64,000 nt of DNA, from contig JABMCL010002678.1 of the NCBI GenBank assembly GCA_018857735.1, positions 156,336-220,335 on the forward strand, in the 5' to 3' direction. The stretch comes from Alviniconcha marisindica. Its lineage: Eukaryota; Mollusca; Gastropoda; Provannidae. This document shows positions 47,801-58,095 of the stretch, one piece after another. The position numbers and the translations under genes are program-made. Position 1 is the stretch's first letter; each line of letters begins with the position of its first letter. The notes beneath the pieces were generated by a model. It was not told where the DNA came from. It did not search any database and was given only the letters and a program-made list of their open reading frames with translations.

Positions 47801-50800
47801 GAGACACTCTACTCACCGCCCTCTGATGGGATGCAGACATCCCACTCACCATCCCCTGACAGCGAGACACTCTACTCACCACCCTCTGATGGGAGGCAGA
47901 CATCCCACTCACCATCCCCTGAGAGTGAGACACTCTACTCACCACCCTGTGATGGGAGCCAGACATCCCACTCACCATCCCCTGAGAGCAAGACACTCTA
48001 CTCACCACCCTCTGGTGGGAGCCAGACATCTCCCTCACCATCCTCTGATTGAGAGCAAGATGTCAAACTCGCCGCCCAAGCAAAGTCCACTACTCACCTG
48101 TCTGGCTGTGAGGAGGTTGGGGTCGCGGGTCTTGGGGATTTCACCGGTGTCATCCAGTGTTCCTGCCTCCAGAGCATCCAGCCACTTTTTCTCCTCGTCC
48201 TCTGAACTCTCCCCTTTGACCTTCATCTCAGTTGCACTGCCCCCTTGCGGTGTCAAGGCCACTGAAGCTGCTGCATACAGACAGCAACAGGAATCTTACA
48301 TGACGTGTTGAATGTGACGTTGAGTCTACTGTGTCTGTCGAGACAGGTTTGGGTGCTTCTTCTGGTTGTGTACATTATATGAGAGACAAAGAAATTGTAA
48401 GACAGAAAGAGACAGTGAGAGTGAGAGATAAAAGGAGAGGATCTGTATATGTGTGATCTGTGTGTGTGTGTGTGTGTTCATGTTCTTCAAAGGCATTGTG
48501 TGTGCTTGTGCGCATGATCCTATGAGTGTGAGTGTGTGCATGCACCTGCAAGCATGTGAGTGTGCATGTGTGGCACACTCTGCCTTAACAACAACAATAA
48601 AAGAATCTATTCCAAGGGTGTTCATGGCTTCTAAATTCAAATCCACAATTATCTTACACACGTCACAATGCCCAGCACTGCACCACTGCCCAACCTTTAA
48701 GATGTAGTCCTTTTTCCAGAGTTAGTCTTCCCTTGTCCACCTCTTGTCACATTGCTTGGCTGCTACCAAGCTGCCAATTTTTTGGCAAGAAGCTAGAGTT
48801 TAGCAATCATCTTCTGGTATCACCCTGAAACCTGACTTCAAATGAAGATTTCTCAGACTTTCAGCAGGAAAATGCGCCGGGAAGAAGCAGAAGTGCACTG
48901 TGAGAAATAAGTTATGTAAAAATCCTGGAACCACGGTGAAGTTTGGAAATGTTTCAACAGCACTTTCAAAAACCTTAGCTTTTGAATATCAAAATATGCG
49001 TGTGATTGGCAAAATGGGGTATCTGACATACAAGTATCAATCACACAATAATAACAGGCTTGTTTAGCCCCTGATCCATTAGAAAAAGAAAAAGAAAAGA
49101 ACTCATCACTTAAGCTACTCACAGTCCCATGACAGATCATCTGTGACGTTGATGATTGGGTCGTACTGAGCATCATCAAAACTGGAGTGGGAGGCATGCT
49201 CGATGGTTGTGACACTGCCACAGACAATTGGAAAATCAAAATGATGGTGGTGGATAAAAGTGCAACTGGGAAGCAGGTAGCAGGACAAGCCAAGGGTAGG
49301 TGGCCAAAAGGCTTGGTTTGGTTCAAGTTGTTTACCGCCAAGTTGTCACTAAAGACCTACTGGCAGAGACCAAGATCCCAGGAGATGGGGGAAGAGGGAG
49401 ACTGCGATGACCATACTGTTAGCACAGCCAAAGCCGTTTTAATGCAGCATCAATTGAGAGGGACAAAATCACAAAGACAGTGTCTATAAACCACAAATTT
49501 TGAAGAGGAAGGAGAGCTGAAGCAGGGAATCAAACTGACACTGTCCACCTAGCAGCCTAACACCTTACCGCTAGGCCAAACTGCTCACGGTCAAGAGGCA
49601 CAACAAAGTGGTCTCTTTAAAGAAACCAGCCTTGTCCAACAGGTAGCAGAAATCAAAACAAAAACTTCAAATTGCTGCTTTTGTTTCAAAGTGCAATGTC
49701 AGTTTTATATTGCTTTACAAACCAAGCTCTCTTTCCAGTGCACTTGGCATGCCAAGGTATGCTCACAATGTTCAAAGACAAATATAAGAGGGGTGCCACA
49801 TGCACACTTGTCTGTAACCTGCCACTTTGGCAGAATCAGCAAATGACCAGGATCTTTTACATCATACTGTGGTAACATGGAACAAATACTGCAATACGAC
49901 TAAGAGTCAGCACAAAATTTTGACACAGTGAAGAAAATGATACCATCACTCCTACCAGGGACTGAACCCACAACCTTCTGATCACAAGTCCAATGCTCTG
50001 TTACTGAGTTATCCCTGACCCTACATGCAATAAAACAGAGGCTGGTCTTACCACTGAAGATTTTACCTCACAACTTCATTTGTTCTTGGGTTTCTGATAG
50101 TATTGTTTAGACACAGGAGACTTGACTCTCAGTTTTCATACAAATGAACAATTTACTTTTTGGTGCTGAGGGTCTCTCCACCAATCTTCAGCTTGAGCTT
50201 GAACGAGGTCTTTGGAGACGTGATGTCTGGGATTGGAGAATTGTCGTGATCGTCAAACTCTGCCCGCTTGTGTTTGTGCTTCTTCTTGTGTTTCTTGTGC
50301 TTCTTAGGCGCTGATCCAAAAATAAGACAGAAAAAAAACATCAATGAAATTTACCTGCAGTAGCAACTAGCGTTTGAAACACACATCTTCAAGTTCAACC
50401 TAAAAGAAATGTAACTAACAGACATGTTTGATTTTGTTTTTACACATGTATGTGTGTGTTGTGTGTGTATGTGTGCTTGTGTGCATGCCTAGGTGTGTGT
50501 TGCCTCAGTGAGTTAGGACTCAATGCACACAGATACTATATGTATGCAAAGCATAAGGCATATAAATTTTGTTTGATTTTTGCACAGGAATATGGAACAT
50601 ATGAGGCGTGGGGAGGAGGGTGGTGGGCGGTGGATCGAACATGTTTTAGATAGGACATGTTTTCTGGCTGTTCTCACTTAATTACAACATAGCTGTCGAT
50701 TACTTAACGAAACCAAGCAAACAAAAATCATTGCATAAAGTCAAACATTCTACAGGACACACACAGTCACAGAAGACCAGCAACTGGTGAGTTTGTTCAC

Positions 50801-51341
50801 CTTTAAAACAGGAATTATTATTCAAAACAGGAATTATTAGTTTATTATGTTAATACTCTTATAGTACTGAGTATTACTATTATTATCTCTAGGCCCTCAG
50901 TTTCCTGTGCCCTTGGAAATGGCGCTAGGTTATAATCTGAGTAAGTGGTATGGACAGGTAAACCTCCGCATGGGTTATCATCATGCAAAGCATCCTGTGG
51001 CAAAACAAACCAAAAATATTTTTTTCTGGGGGCGGGGGCGGATGACATGATGATGATTTCACAACTGCAATTGTCATACTTCAAATAACCTTGCTTGAAC
51101 TGTTGGAAACACACCAAAGTCACTGCTATGTGCCTGATCTTGAATAGTGCATGCAACACTTATAAATTACATACAAAACCATTTGAAGATGATCAAAAAC
51201 ATCTCGCATCCCCCCCCCCCCCCCCCCCCCCCCATCACCATCTCTGAACACAGCAATTAAAACTCACTCATAATATGTCATATATAATGCAAAAATCATA
51301 CCATCATCATCTCCGTATTGGTCATCCTTCTTCTTTCCCAT
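44662..51341 (-). CDS. INO80B: INO80 complex subunit B (PAPA-1 and HIT zinc finger), 311 aa, 9 exons, complete
   Basis: Nuclear subunit of the INO80 ATP-dependent chromatin remodeller. Exons: 51302-51341, 50157-50310, 49123-49214, 48098-48267, 47276-47324, 46861-46961, 46568-46624, 45764-45879, 44662-44818; all eight junctions match in phase and the sum is 936 nt, i.e. 311 codons plus stop. N-terminus MGKKKDDQYGDDD, then a basic tract (KKHKKHKKKHKHKR) and SFKLKLKIGGETLSTKK as in vertebrate INO80B; an acidic block (SSEDEEKKWLDALEAG); the PAPA-1 region (DPNLLTARQRAKIHG..., Lys/Arg/Gln-rich helix, PRIRYINNIEGISMSFPTGF.FPLP); and a C-terminal HIT finger C.VDGCSNPKKYACSK...LCSLACYKKN. Vertebrate INO80B is somewhat longer. 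The start is the only ATG in the first exon. Confidence 0.92.
45764..45879 (-). CDS. INO80B: INO80B exon 8 (PAPA-1 core)
   Basis: SKRSNVPRIRYINNIEG and ISMSFPTGFQFPLPTQVV; donor GTAAGT, phase 2. Confidence 0.9.
45935..46095. repeat. INO80B: ~24-bp repeat (CCAAAACAACAGAACCAAACAGAC) in INO80B intron 7
   Basis: About six units, begins ~55 bp upstream (gene strand) of the exon 8 acceptor. Confidence 0.9.
46568..46624 (-). CDS. INO80B: INO80B exon 7
   Basis: 19 codons, KQTMERLLKKQDSKNKGRK, phase 0 to 0. Confidence 0.9.
46670..47100. repeat. TG/CATG-type simple repeats in INO80B introns 5 and 6
   Basis: Imperfect TGTG/TGCATG tracts at ~46675-46765 and ~47036-47100; similar tracts at ~48450-48575 and ~50445-50500. 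Confidence 0.85.
46861..46961 (-). CDS. INO80B: INO80B exon 6 (basic helix)
   Basis: YKTQELTEEQKQRRQQRAKK and RRQQAHEKREKDK; phase 1 to 0, donor GTGTGT. Confidence 0.9.
47276..47324 (-). CDS. INO80B: INO80B exon 5 (49-nt microexon)
   Basis: RAKIHGHQIELQQLPS; acceptor ACTTTCAG, donor GTAGGT, phase 0 to 1. Confidence 0.85.
47690..48097 (-). repeat. INO80B: ~64-bp tandem repeat copying the INO80B exon 4 donor, ~5 units, two GTGAGT per unit
   Basis: Gene-strand unit GGTGGTGAGTAGAGTGTCT plus CTCTCAGGGGATGGTGAGTG and GGATGTCTGGCTCCCATCAG. The array begins about 50 bp after the authentic donor, whose context is CAGGTGAGTAGTGG. Confidence 0.9.
48098..48267 (-). CDS. INO80B: INO80B exon 4 (acidic block, start of PAPA-1)
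   Basis: Encodes SVALTPQGGSATEMK, SSEDEEKKWLDALEAG and DPNLLTARQ; donor GTGAGT at 48097. The acceptor is a tandem GCAGCAG, so the exon may begin at 48267 or 48270. Confidence 0.9.
49123..49214 (-). CDS. INO80B: INO80B exon 3
   Basis: Acceptor TGTGGCAG. Encodes VTTIEHASHSSFDDAQYD and PIINVTDDLSWD; donor GTGAGT, phase 1. Little similarity outside close relatives is expected here. Confidence 0.8.
49500..49595 (-). mobile_element. tRNA-like SINE head (second family)
   Basis: Minus strand: A-box-like TTTGGCCTAGCGGTAAGG and B-box-like GTCAGTTTGATTCCCTGC, about 50 bp apart. Confidence 0.6.
49835..50025 (-). mobile_element. tRNA-derived SINE, same family as 25054-25802
   Basis: Minus strand: GGATAACTCAGTAACAGAGC...CTTGTGATCAGAAGGTTGTG, B-box GGTTCAGTCCC, then a body related to 25680-25802 (shared CTGTGGTAACATGG and GATCTTTTAC on the plus strand here, inverted there). 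Confidence 0.7.
50157..50310 (-). CDS. INO80B: INO80B exon 2 (Lys/His-rich, LKIGG block)
   Basis: Acceptor GGATCAG; encodes PKKHKKHKKKHKHKRAEF to FKLKLKIGGETLSTKK; donor GTAAAT, phase 2. Confidence 0.9.
51302..51341 (-). CDS. INO80B: INO80B exon 1
   Basis: 13 codons plus 1 nt, MGKKKDDQYGDDD; donor GTATGA at 51301. Confidence 0.85.
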
Positions 51342-52030
51342 ACTTAAATGTTACTGGTCCTTGATCACTGAAGAATTACTTTCTGATCTCCTCACCTGAA
51401 AATCAACAAGAAAATGATTTCACATTCACGATGAACAAATGATTATCCATAGTACACAACCATTATCAAATAGTATACTCTTACAGTCTTAGTCTTAGGT
51501 TGAATGCTCAGGAGCTGTGTGAAAATTGCTGTAATAGTCCATATATATATATATATATGGTCTCTGTGGATGTAAAGCAACACTGAACTTAAACTTTTAT
51601 GAACGGTTTTCCAACGGGAGCTATGTGAAAGTTGAGGTGGGCGTCCTGGGCTCCCCATCTCTAATACTAATAGTCCATATGGTCTCTGTGGACATAAAGC
51701 AACACTGAACAACTTGAAATGACTTGATGACTTGAAGTTAAAGGATGACTGCTGAGGGATCCAATAATAGAGAGTTGGAAAGTAGATCTATGTTAAAATT
51801 GTTGAATGTTCTTTTCTTTGTCTGGGGAAAACAGCAATGTTCACATTGATTGAAACCCATCATTTCTATGTCTTCAAATGTTATAGTTAGTAGTTACACA
51901 CAATATGAAATTAAATGTGGGAAAATTAGTCTAAAGAAATGAGCACTTTGGTAAACGTTAAGAAGAGCACTCAGGCCAGATCGGTCAGATTACACATTTA
52001 CATTACTCAGAAGTGTTTGGGCTTTCATTC
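51342..52030. promoter_or_regulatory. intergenic region between INO80B and the small divergent gene
   Basis: 689 bp between divergent starts, probably containing the INO80B promoter. Includes an AT tract (~51540-51558) and a partial copy of the 52.6-53.6 kb dispersed repeat at ~51605-51720. Confidence 0.45.
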
Positions 52031-52387
52031 ATGCAAACTATCGGCTTTACCGACCAGTTCAGTGCATTATGCCTTTATTGTTGGCTTCTTTCCGTCGGCA
52101 TCGTCACCATTCACGCGATCTGGCCAGAGTGCAGTGCAAACTGCAAGTACAATGGTTCACAATCACACAGCCCAGCGGCTCGAAATTTATTTCGTCTACA
52201 TACACACACAAACCAGAACTGCACCAAGCCAGTGGCCAAATTCTCTTCAGACATAAAATCGGGTGTTTTTGACTATAACACAACCGTGAATCTAAACAGG
52301 ACACTTTACCGACACTGTGCCAGAGAATGCCTGGATCAGTGGAGGAAAAACGAATTAGATACGGAATTGTACGATGTTGGGCCGTGA
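52031..52387 (+). CDS. putative small secreted or type II membrane protein, 118 aa, unrecognised
   Basis: ATG at 52031, stop TGA 52385-52387. Hydrophobic N-terminal segment (CLYCWLLSVGIVTIHA, residues ~14-29) followed by IWPECSANCKYNG, five Cys in the remainder (ECSANC, QNC, RHCAREC) and three N-glycosylation sequons (NGS, NTT, NRT). The Cys and sequon pattern after a signal-like helix argues for a real extracytoplasmic protein, but I recognise no family. It ends 30-odd bases before a CACAGGTAAAG donor-like site, so it could be the first exon of something longer read in another frame. It lies in the zone with CAGT insertions, so the frame itself may be unreliable. Confidence 0.35.
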   Translation: MQTIGFTDQFSALCLYCWLLSVGIVTIHAIWPECSANCKYNGSQSHSPAARNLFRLHTHTNQNCTKPVAKFSSDIKSGVFDYNTTVNLNRTLYRHCARECLDQWRKNELDTELYDVGP

Positions 52388-52639
52388 TGTTGACCCCAAA
52401 GAGATATTTTACCACAGGTAAAGTGGGTCACAGTAACTGCTGATAATTAGTAATATCGTAAAAGAGAAATAAGGTAAATATTTACGGTTTAAACACGAGA
52501 GCTGCACGTCTCACAAATAGCAAGGAGACGGTAGACCAGCTAAAGACGCTGCCGACTGTGATTAAAGGGACTGTACTACGTTTGCGACTTTTAGGTACGG
52601 GAGTGACCTACCCTGTCCGTGATTCTACAAAAGCCATCG

Positions 52640-53650
52640 GATTGGACTGTGTGAGATTCGAGGTGGCCGTCCTGAGCTGTCCGTCCTAACGAGCCTTCTG
52701 GTTTCCGTGGACGTAAAGAATTATTGAACCGTGCTTCGGCATTGGTCACAACTTGTCCCTAATATGTCAACTGACATCTGAGGACATTAAGCAACACTTC
52801 ATCATCATCATCATCTGTAATTTTCAGGGTACCAGGCGAGATCAAAAGATCAAGAGATCTTAGAGGAGGGAGGTGGAGCTGGACCCTCAACTTAGCCCAG
52901 AAGAGATCATGAGTAGGGAGGTGGAGCTGGGCTAAGAAGATTGGACTTCCTTTGCTTGAGTTGTCCAAGTTGTTCGTCAACAGCAGTGCGACGGACATTG
53001 TCTTTGTCAGTGACTCTGGCCAGGCACAGCAGTTGAAACACTGAGCAATTGCGCAGTGCACAAGTCGCTGGGCAATGGCGAGGGGACACCGCCCTAACAC
53101 TTCCATTGTTCTGGCGGCGGTCCACGGTCTCTCCTGTCTTTTTCGGGCGGTTTCCGCGGTCGAGCCTTCACTCTATCGGCCCCTTCCCACTCTGCCCCCG
53201 TCCCTAATAGGCCATCTCGCCTCCATGGACGTAAAGCACCATGAACTACTGTAATTTCACATGGTTCAGGAGCTGTGTGAGAGTCGAGGTGGACGTCCTG
53301 GGCTGTCCGTCCTAACGAGCCTTCTGGTTTCCGTGGACGTAAAGATTTATTGCACCGTGCTTCGGCATTGGTCACAACTTGTCCCTCAGTAATATGTCAA
53401 CTGACATCTGAGGACATAAAGCATCACTTCATCACTGTAATTTGTCATAGTTCAGGAGCTGTGTGAGAGTCGAGGTGACCGTCCTGAGCTGTCCGTCCTA
53501 ACGAGCCTTCTGGTTTCCGTGGACGTAAAGAATTATTGAACCGTGCTTCGGCATTGGTCACAACTTGTCCCTAATATGTCAACTCAGTGACATCTGAGGA
53601 CATTAAGCATCACTTCATCATCATCATCTGTAATTTGTGTAAATCTAGGT
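52640..53650. repeat. dispersed ~190-bp repeat, three full tandem-like copies
   Basis: Shared blocks: TCCGTCCTAACGAGCCTTCT, GGTTTCCGTGGACGTAAAG, CCGTGCTTCGGCATTGGTCA, AACTGACATCTGAGGACAT. Partial copies at ~51605-51720, 53200-53270 and 55365-55525. No coding capacity; probably a SINE or MITE-like family. Confidence 0.8.
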
Positions 53651-53811
53651 CCCCTCGGCGTGTGTATAATATATATACACATGCAAAAAAGACCACATAC
53701 GCACGTTATAGGTCCTGTTGTCCATGTCAGAGTTTGGTGTATTATGGAACACCAAAATAACCCAGCATGCACTAAAATTGTCTTCAGTTTACTGACGAGA
53801 TGATGTCAGTC

Positions 53812-54300
53812 AGATCCAAACACATAAAAGATTCAAAAGAACGCTTATTTATTATGACATAGAGAACATGATGCAAATTTTCAGGGAAATCCTCTTCTTC
53901 AGGTCACAAAACGACGGTTAAACAACAGTGAAACGGTTAAAAACAAGGGGAAATGATATGAGAAGCGAACGGTAACTTATTTTCCGTTGTTGTTTCAAGT
54001 TCAGTGCTTGCCGCGGGAAGAATGTTCTTATTGAACTGGTCAGTCTTTTATGTGTCATGCCGTCATCGTCATTCTCCTCAAGTCTTCATTCACTTCACTT
54101 CTCATGTCATTGGTCATTGTTTTTAACCGTTTCACTGTTGTTTAAGCATCGTTTAGTGGCCTGAAGAAGGGGATTTTCCTCAGTGAAAAATTGCCAGCAC
54201 TTGTGCGAGTCTATGCCGTCACTGAGTCATAACAGCTTGACTGATGATAAATAAGCGTTCGGCTTTTCAGGGTATCTTTTATGTGTTTGGATCTTATTTT
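53812..54300. mobile_element. ~490-bp foldback (inverted-repeat) copy pair of family H
   Basis: The left arm starts GATCCAAACACATAAAAGAT and the right arm ends ATCTTTTATGTGTTTGGATC. The match continues inward through AAGAACGCTTATTTA, GAAATCCTCTTCTTCAGG and ACAGTGAAACGGTTAAAAAC and their complements, leaving a spacer of ~90-130 bp. Two copies of family H head to head, or one foldback element. Confidence 0.8.
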
Positions 54301-55079
54301 AGAACGCTAGCAGTCATTCTTGTTTCAGCCGGATTTTGTTACTGAGTTTCCTACGACTGCAATCCGAGCTCTTATTGAACTGGTCTTTTATGCGGCGTCA
54401 TGCCATCATCACGTGATCATTCACCTCACTGACCGCCCGGCCGCTACGGCCACCGGTCTTCATTTACTTCACTTCAGTCTCATATAATTTTTCATTGTTT
54501 TTAACCGTTTTAGAACGCCAGCAGTCATTCTTGTATAGATTTTTATTTTTTATTTTTTGAGATAATGTCGTCAGTCAGCTGAAGTTGGACAAACGATTAC
54601 GAAACGGAAGATGACTTGGCACACGCCGGGCTTTCACTGACTGAAGCGCGGCCTCACTACTTTCCGGCACCTTAATTCCTCCAATATAGTAATTTACGAA
54701 TTAGTTTTGCCGGTTTCAGTGCCGTCCTAATATCAGTGACACAATCAGTCCGAATGACCTACGAGGTTGACTGGACGTGATTAAAACCAGTCACTAACTC
54801 TGCGGTCCGGCGGCAGTTACATACGGCTTCAGTCTCAGTCCAGTCAGTCCAACTATGCCCGTAATGTGGTTTATACAAATTTATTCAGTGACAAAGACTG
54901 ACAAAACACTGAAAGAGTACATTTTCCAAGCCTGCAGCAAACTAGTAGTTATTTACAAGCAAACGCATGAAAAATGAAATGGACTTTACTTATTTTCGTA
55001 TGTTTTGTACGCTTCAGTCAGTGTATATTATTGAATTTTATAATTATGGGTATTACTGAGTGTGCACGGTATGTTTTTC

Positions 55080-55145
55080 TTTAAGTTGTAAAGCGCTTTG
55101 AGATCCCGAAAGCGCTCTATAAGTTCCCTATTATTATTATTATTA
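55080..55145 (+). repeat. retroelement-like tail ending in (ATT)n
   Basis: AAAGCGCTTTGAGATCCCGA then AAGCGCTCTATAAGTTCC and ATT repeats, a tail type common in invertebrate SINEs. A related ATA-rich tail is at 35008-35065. Confidence 0.5.
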
Positions 55146-55164
55146 TTACTTACGTTGCGGAACG

Positions 55165-55300
55165 GACTGAGATAGCTCAGTGGCGCAGCGGTCATGGTAA
55201 CCATTCAGTCACAGGTCCGAAATCGTCGCCGTCGGGTTCGACTGATTCCCGGCGGCAGCGGCGAGAGACTACTCCGCCAGGATCAACGTTCTGTCAGTGG
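55165..55300 (+). mobile_element. tRNA-derived SINE head
   Basis: A-box-like GATAGCTCAGTGGCGCAGC and B-box-like GTCGGGTTCGACTGATTCCC; removing ACTG from the latter gives a normal B box (see findings). Confidence 0.6.
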
Positions 55301-55404
55301 TGCCTTAAGAAGAAACGTTTGGGAGAATAGCCCCGCTGTATAGGTGCCATTCATTGCGAAGCGCTTAGGGTCGGTCCTAATGAGCCTTCTGGTTTCCGTG
55401 GACG

Positions 55405-55519
55405 TAAAGCTATATTGAACCATGCTTCGGCACTGGTCTCGCTTAATGCCCTCGGATGTCAGTTGACATATTAGGGACAAGCTGAGACCAGTGCCGAAGC
55501 ATGGTTCAGTATAGCTTTA
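55405..55519. repeat. hairpin: inverted 38-bp arms of the 52.6-53.6 kb repeat family
   Basis: Arms TAAAGCTATATTGAACCATG.CTTCGGCACTGGTCTC (55405-55440) and its complement (55482-55519), spacer ~40 bp. Confidence 0.85.
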
Positions 55520-56917
55520 CATTACCTACCCGAAGCGCTTAGGGCTCTTCTCAGTCGAGATGTGGGCTCGACAAGTGTTCCGACTAAGTTATCGGCGTAT
55601 CGTATCAGTTAGTTCAAGTCTCTGACCCTCGAGTCGCGGCGTGTCATGTTGTCCACCCAGTCACCGTGCACCGACCAGAGCTCTGAGGAAGTTGGCGAGT
55701 CCAGTGACCAGCCTGTAGGTGGCAGAGAGTTGCTCGGAATGCTGTCGTCTGCGATCCGCACCAGGCCGAACATCGACCTTTGGTTCCCGGCCTAGAACAA
55801 ACGGTATCAATGACTACGAACTATGTTGCCGTTGACGTGTCGTGGAAGAAGGGACGTGTCGTGGAAGAAGGAATCAAGGAACTAGGCTGTAAATCCGGCA
55901 GTCACATTGAATAAATGGCCTGTCCCGTTTGGCGGAAGTCATCTTCAGTGTTTCTTCTTTTTGATAACTTTGACAACTTCTTCCGTATAGTAATAGTATC
56001 CAACTTCGATACTGACTTGAAAACTATGACTGATGGGTTGGGGTTGAAGCGCTTCCAGAAAGAGATCCAAACACAAAACTGAAGCGGCTCAGCAAACGAA
56101 CGTTTATTAGTTATTTTAACACGGACAGTATGCAAATTCGGCTGATCTAAACCTCCTAATGGAGTTCCTTTATTTTACTCAGTGGTTAGAAAAGGCCTGT
56201 TCCGTATATCCGCCATTAACAGGTTTGACTTTTCTATTTGACATTATGTGAAAAGGCTCCGCGATTAGCTTTGGTTTGACTTTTCCATAAATAATTCTCT
56301 TGTGTATTCCATCTTCCACTATCCACAGACTTGGAAGATACCTTAAAGTTTTCTTCCATAAATTCAGTGCAAGACCCTACTGAGAAATTATAAAGTGAGG
56401 CGATGTTTTTGATGATACACGAGTTGTGAACTGTCTTTTCACAGGTTTGTAGCTCAGACTTTCGTAACCCGCACGGACGATTTTGTGTTGACTTAATTGT
56501 TGTTTACGTTAAATTCTCATGGAATGAGACAACCAGATAAAGTTTACCTAGCTATATTGGCTTTTCGAACCTTTGTGCCTTGTAACCCCTTCTCAGTTTT
56601 GTCTGCTTATGACATGCTTGTGACTGACTTTTTTTTGATTCAATAATATTTGGAACTTTCATTCTCCACTTGAATTCGTGTTGAAAGAGAGGTGGAAGTA
56701 GGGCGAGAAAAAGTAGAACGATTCTGTGAGCGAGTGAGTGTGTGTGTGCTGGATCACGAGATGCCACGACCTAACCTGCTAGCGTTCTCAGTGGTGTGGC
56801 CACAGAATCGCTCGACGACATTTGATCTCTTTATGCACTAGAAACGTTACACATATCTACTGATTACAGCCAAAATCCGCAACAAAAAGGTTGTTTTTTC
56901 CCCCCATATATTTTTGT

Positions 56918-57480
56918 CTAATGCGTTTTAGCTCGAAATAAGCAGTCTGGCAGATCAGTTTTTATGACGTGCTTCTTCATGGACAGTTTTGAGACAAGAA
57001 TGAATCCAAGGCCACAGTTCCTGGCAGAATCAGAGAAGGGGATGTTGTGAGAGCCCAAAATAATTGAATCAGGGAGGGAAACGGTAGAAGGTTTCAAAGA
57101 CGACGAAAAGGGAAAGAGAAGAGCTTCTGTTTTGCCGTCGTTCAGTTTGAGCCGATTTTCCGTCATCCTTGTTTTTATGTCGTCTGTGCATGCATAGAGG
57201 TCTTCGGCGAGGCTGGTCACTTCACTGAGAGGAGCGGATTTCTGGAGCTGTGCGTCATCTGCGAAAAGCACGCCGTACAGGAGTAGATTGAATGCCAAAA
57301 ACAGAGTTCAGGCGGGAGAGGAGAATTTGGTGGTCAATAGTGGCAGAAAGATCCAACAAAAGAACAGAAATGTCATTGTCCAGAGCGGAGCGAATATCGT
57401 TTACAATACGTAACAAAACGGTCTCAGTGCCGTGTCCTGCTCGACAGGCTGACTGAAAGGGATTGCTGAGGTCGTTTTAG
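56918..57480 (-). pseudogene. decayed non-LTR retrotransposon reverse transcriptase fragment (CR1/L2-like)
   Basis: Minus strand, two frames. 57480-57300 reads ...NPFQSACRAGHGTETVLLRI...VLLLDLSATIDHQILLSRLN; 57298-56918 reads LFADDAQLQKS...SLAEDLYACTDDIKTRMTENRL...LNDGKTEALLFPF...LGSHNIPFSDSARNCGL. These are the RT motif A region, YADD-type motif and the following conserved blocks. The motif A loop is short (no FDT), and the ~100 residues usually lying between the two parts are deleted. Not functional; no endonuclease domain. Confidence 0.85.
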
Positions 57481-57714
57481 TCTGGAGATGGGAGAGAAGT
57501 TTGTGGTGAACGACGATTTTGGACAGAAATGGAAGTATGCAATGTTATGATTAAAAAAACAAAAACAAAAAAACACTCAAAACAAATTAGTGTTTGGGCA
57601 AACTGGTATTACTTTTTCTGGCACTTTATGAATAAAGTCGCACTTTTTCACCACCATTTTTGTGTTGGGTTTGACATGTGGTATAAAAGGTTGTATGGTG
57701 AATGTAGATTGGTG

Positions 57715-58095
57715 TGCGTGTGCTGTGGAATGGAATGTGGAACGTTGTGCGATGTGGAACGAGGCAGAGTGTGGGCTGTGGCGTGGAATGTGGAACGTTG
57801 TGCGATGTGGAATGAGGTAGAGTGTGTGCTGTGGCGTGGAATGTGGAACGTTGTGCGATGTGGAATGAGGTAGAGTGTGTGCTGTGGCGTGGAATGTGGA
57901 ACGTTGTGCGATGTGGAATGAGGCAGAGTGTGGGCTGTGGCATGGAATGTGGAACGTTGTGCGATGTGGAATGAGGCAGAGTGTGGGCTGTGGCATGGAA
58001 TGTGGAATGTTGTGCGATGTGGAATGAGGCAGAGTGTGGGCTGTGGCATGGAATGTGGAACGTTGTGCGATGTGGAACAAGGTAGAATGTGGGCT
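57715..58095. repeat. 60-bp tandem repeat, ~6 copies
   Basis: Unit GGCTGTGGCATGGAATGTGG plus AACGTTGTGCGATGTGGAAT and GAGGCAGAGTGT. Units are nearly identical, begin ~35 bp after ...TTGGTGTGCGTGTGCTGTGG. Long open frames on the minus strand are a consequence of the 60-bp period. Confidence 0.95.

Larger units (their letters stand above)
52388..56900. other. gene-poor repeat island
   Basis: Apart from the repeats listed, I see no conserved gene. 55625-55795 is GC-rich and locally open on the minus strand in more than one frame but matches no family I know. Confidence 0.5.

Noticed and set aside
55625..55795. GC-rich minus-strand exon
   Set aside because: Open in more than one frame, no recognised motif, in the zone of CAGT insertions; left unassigned.
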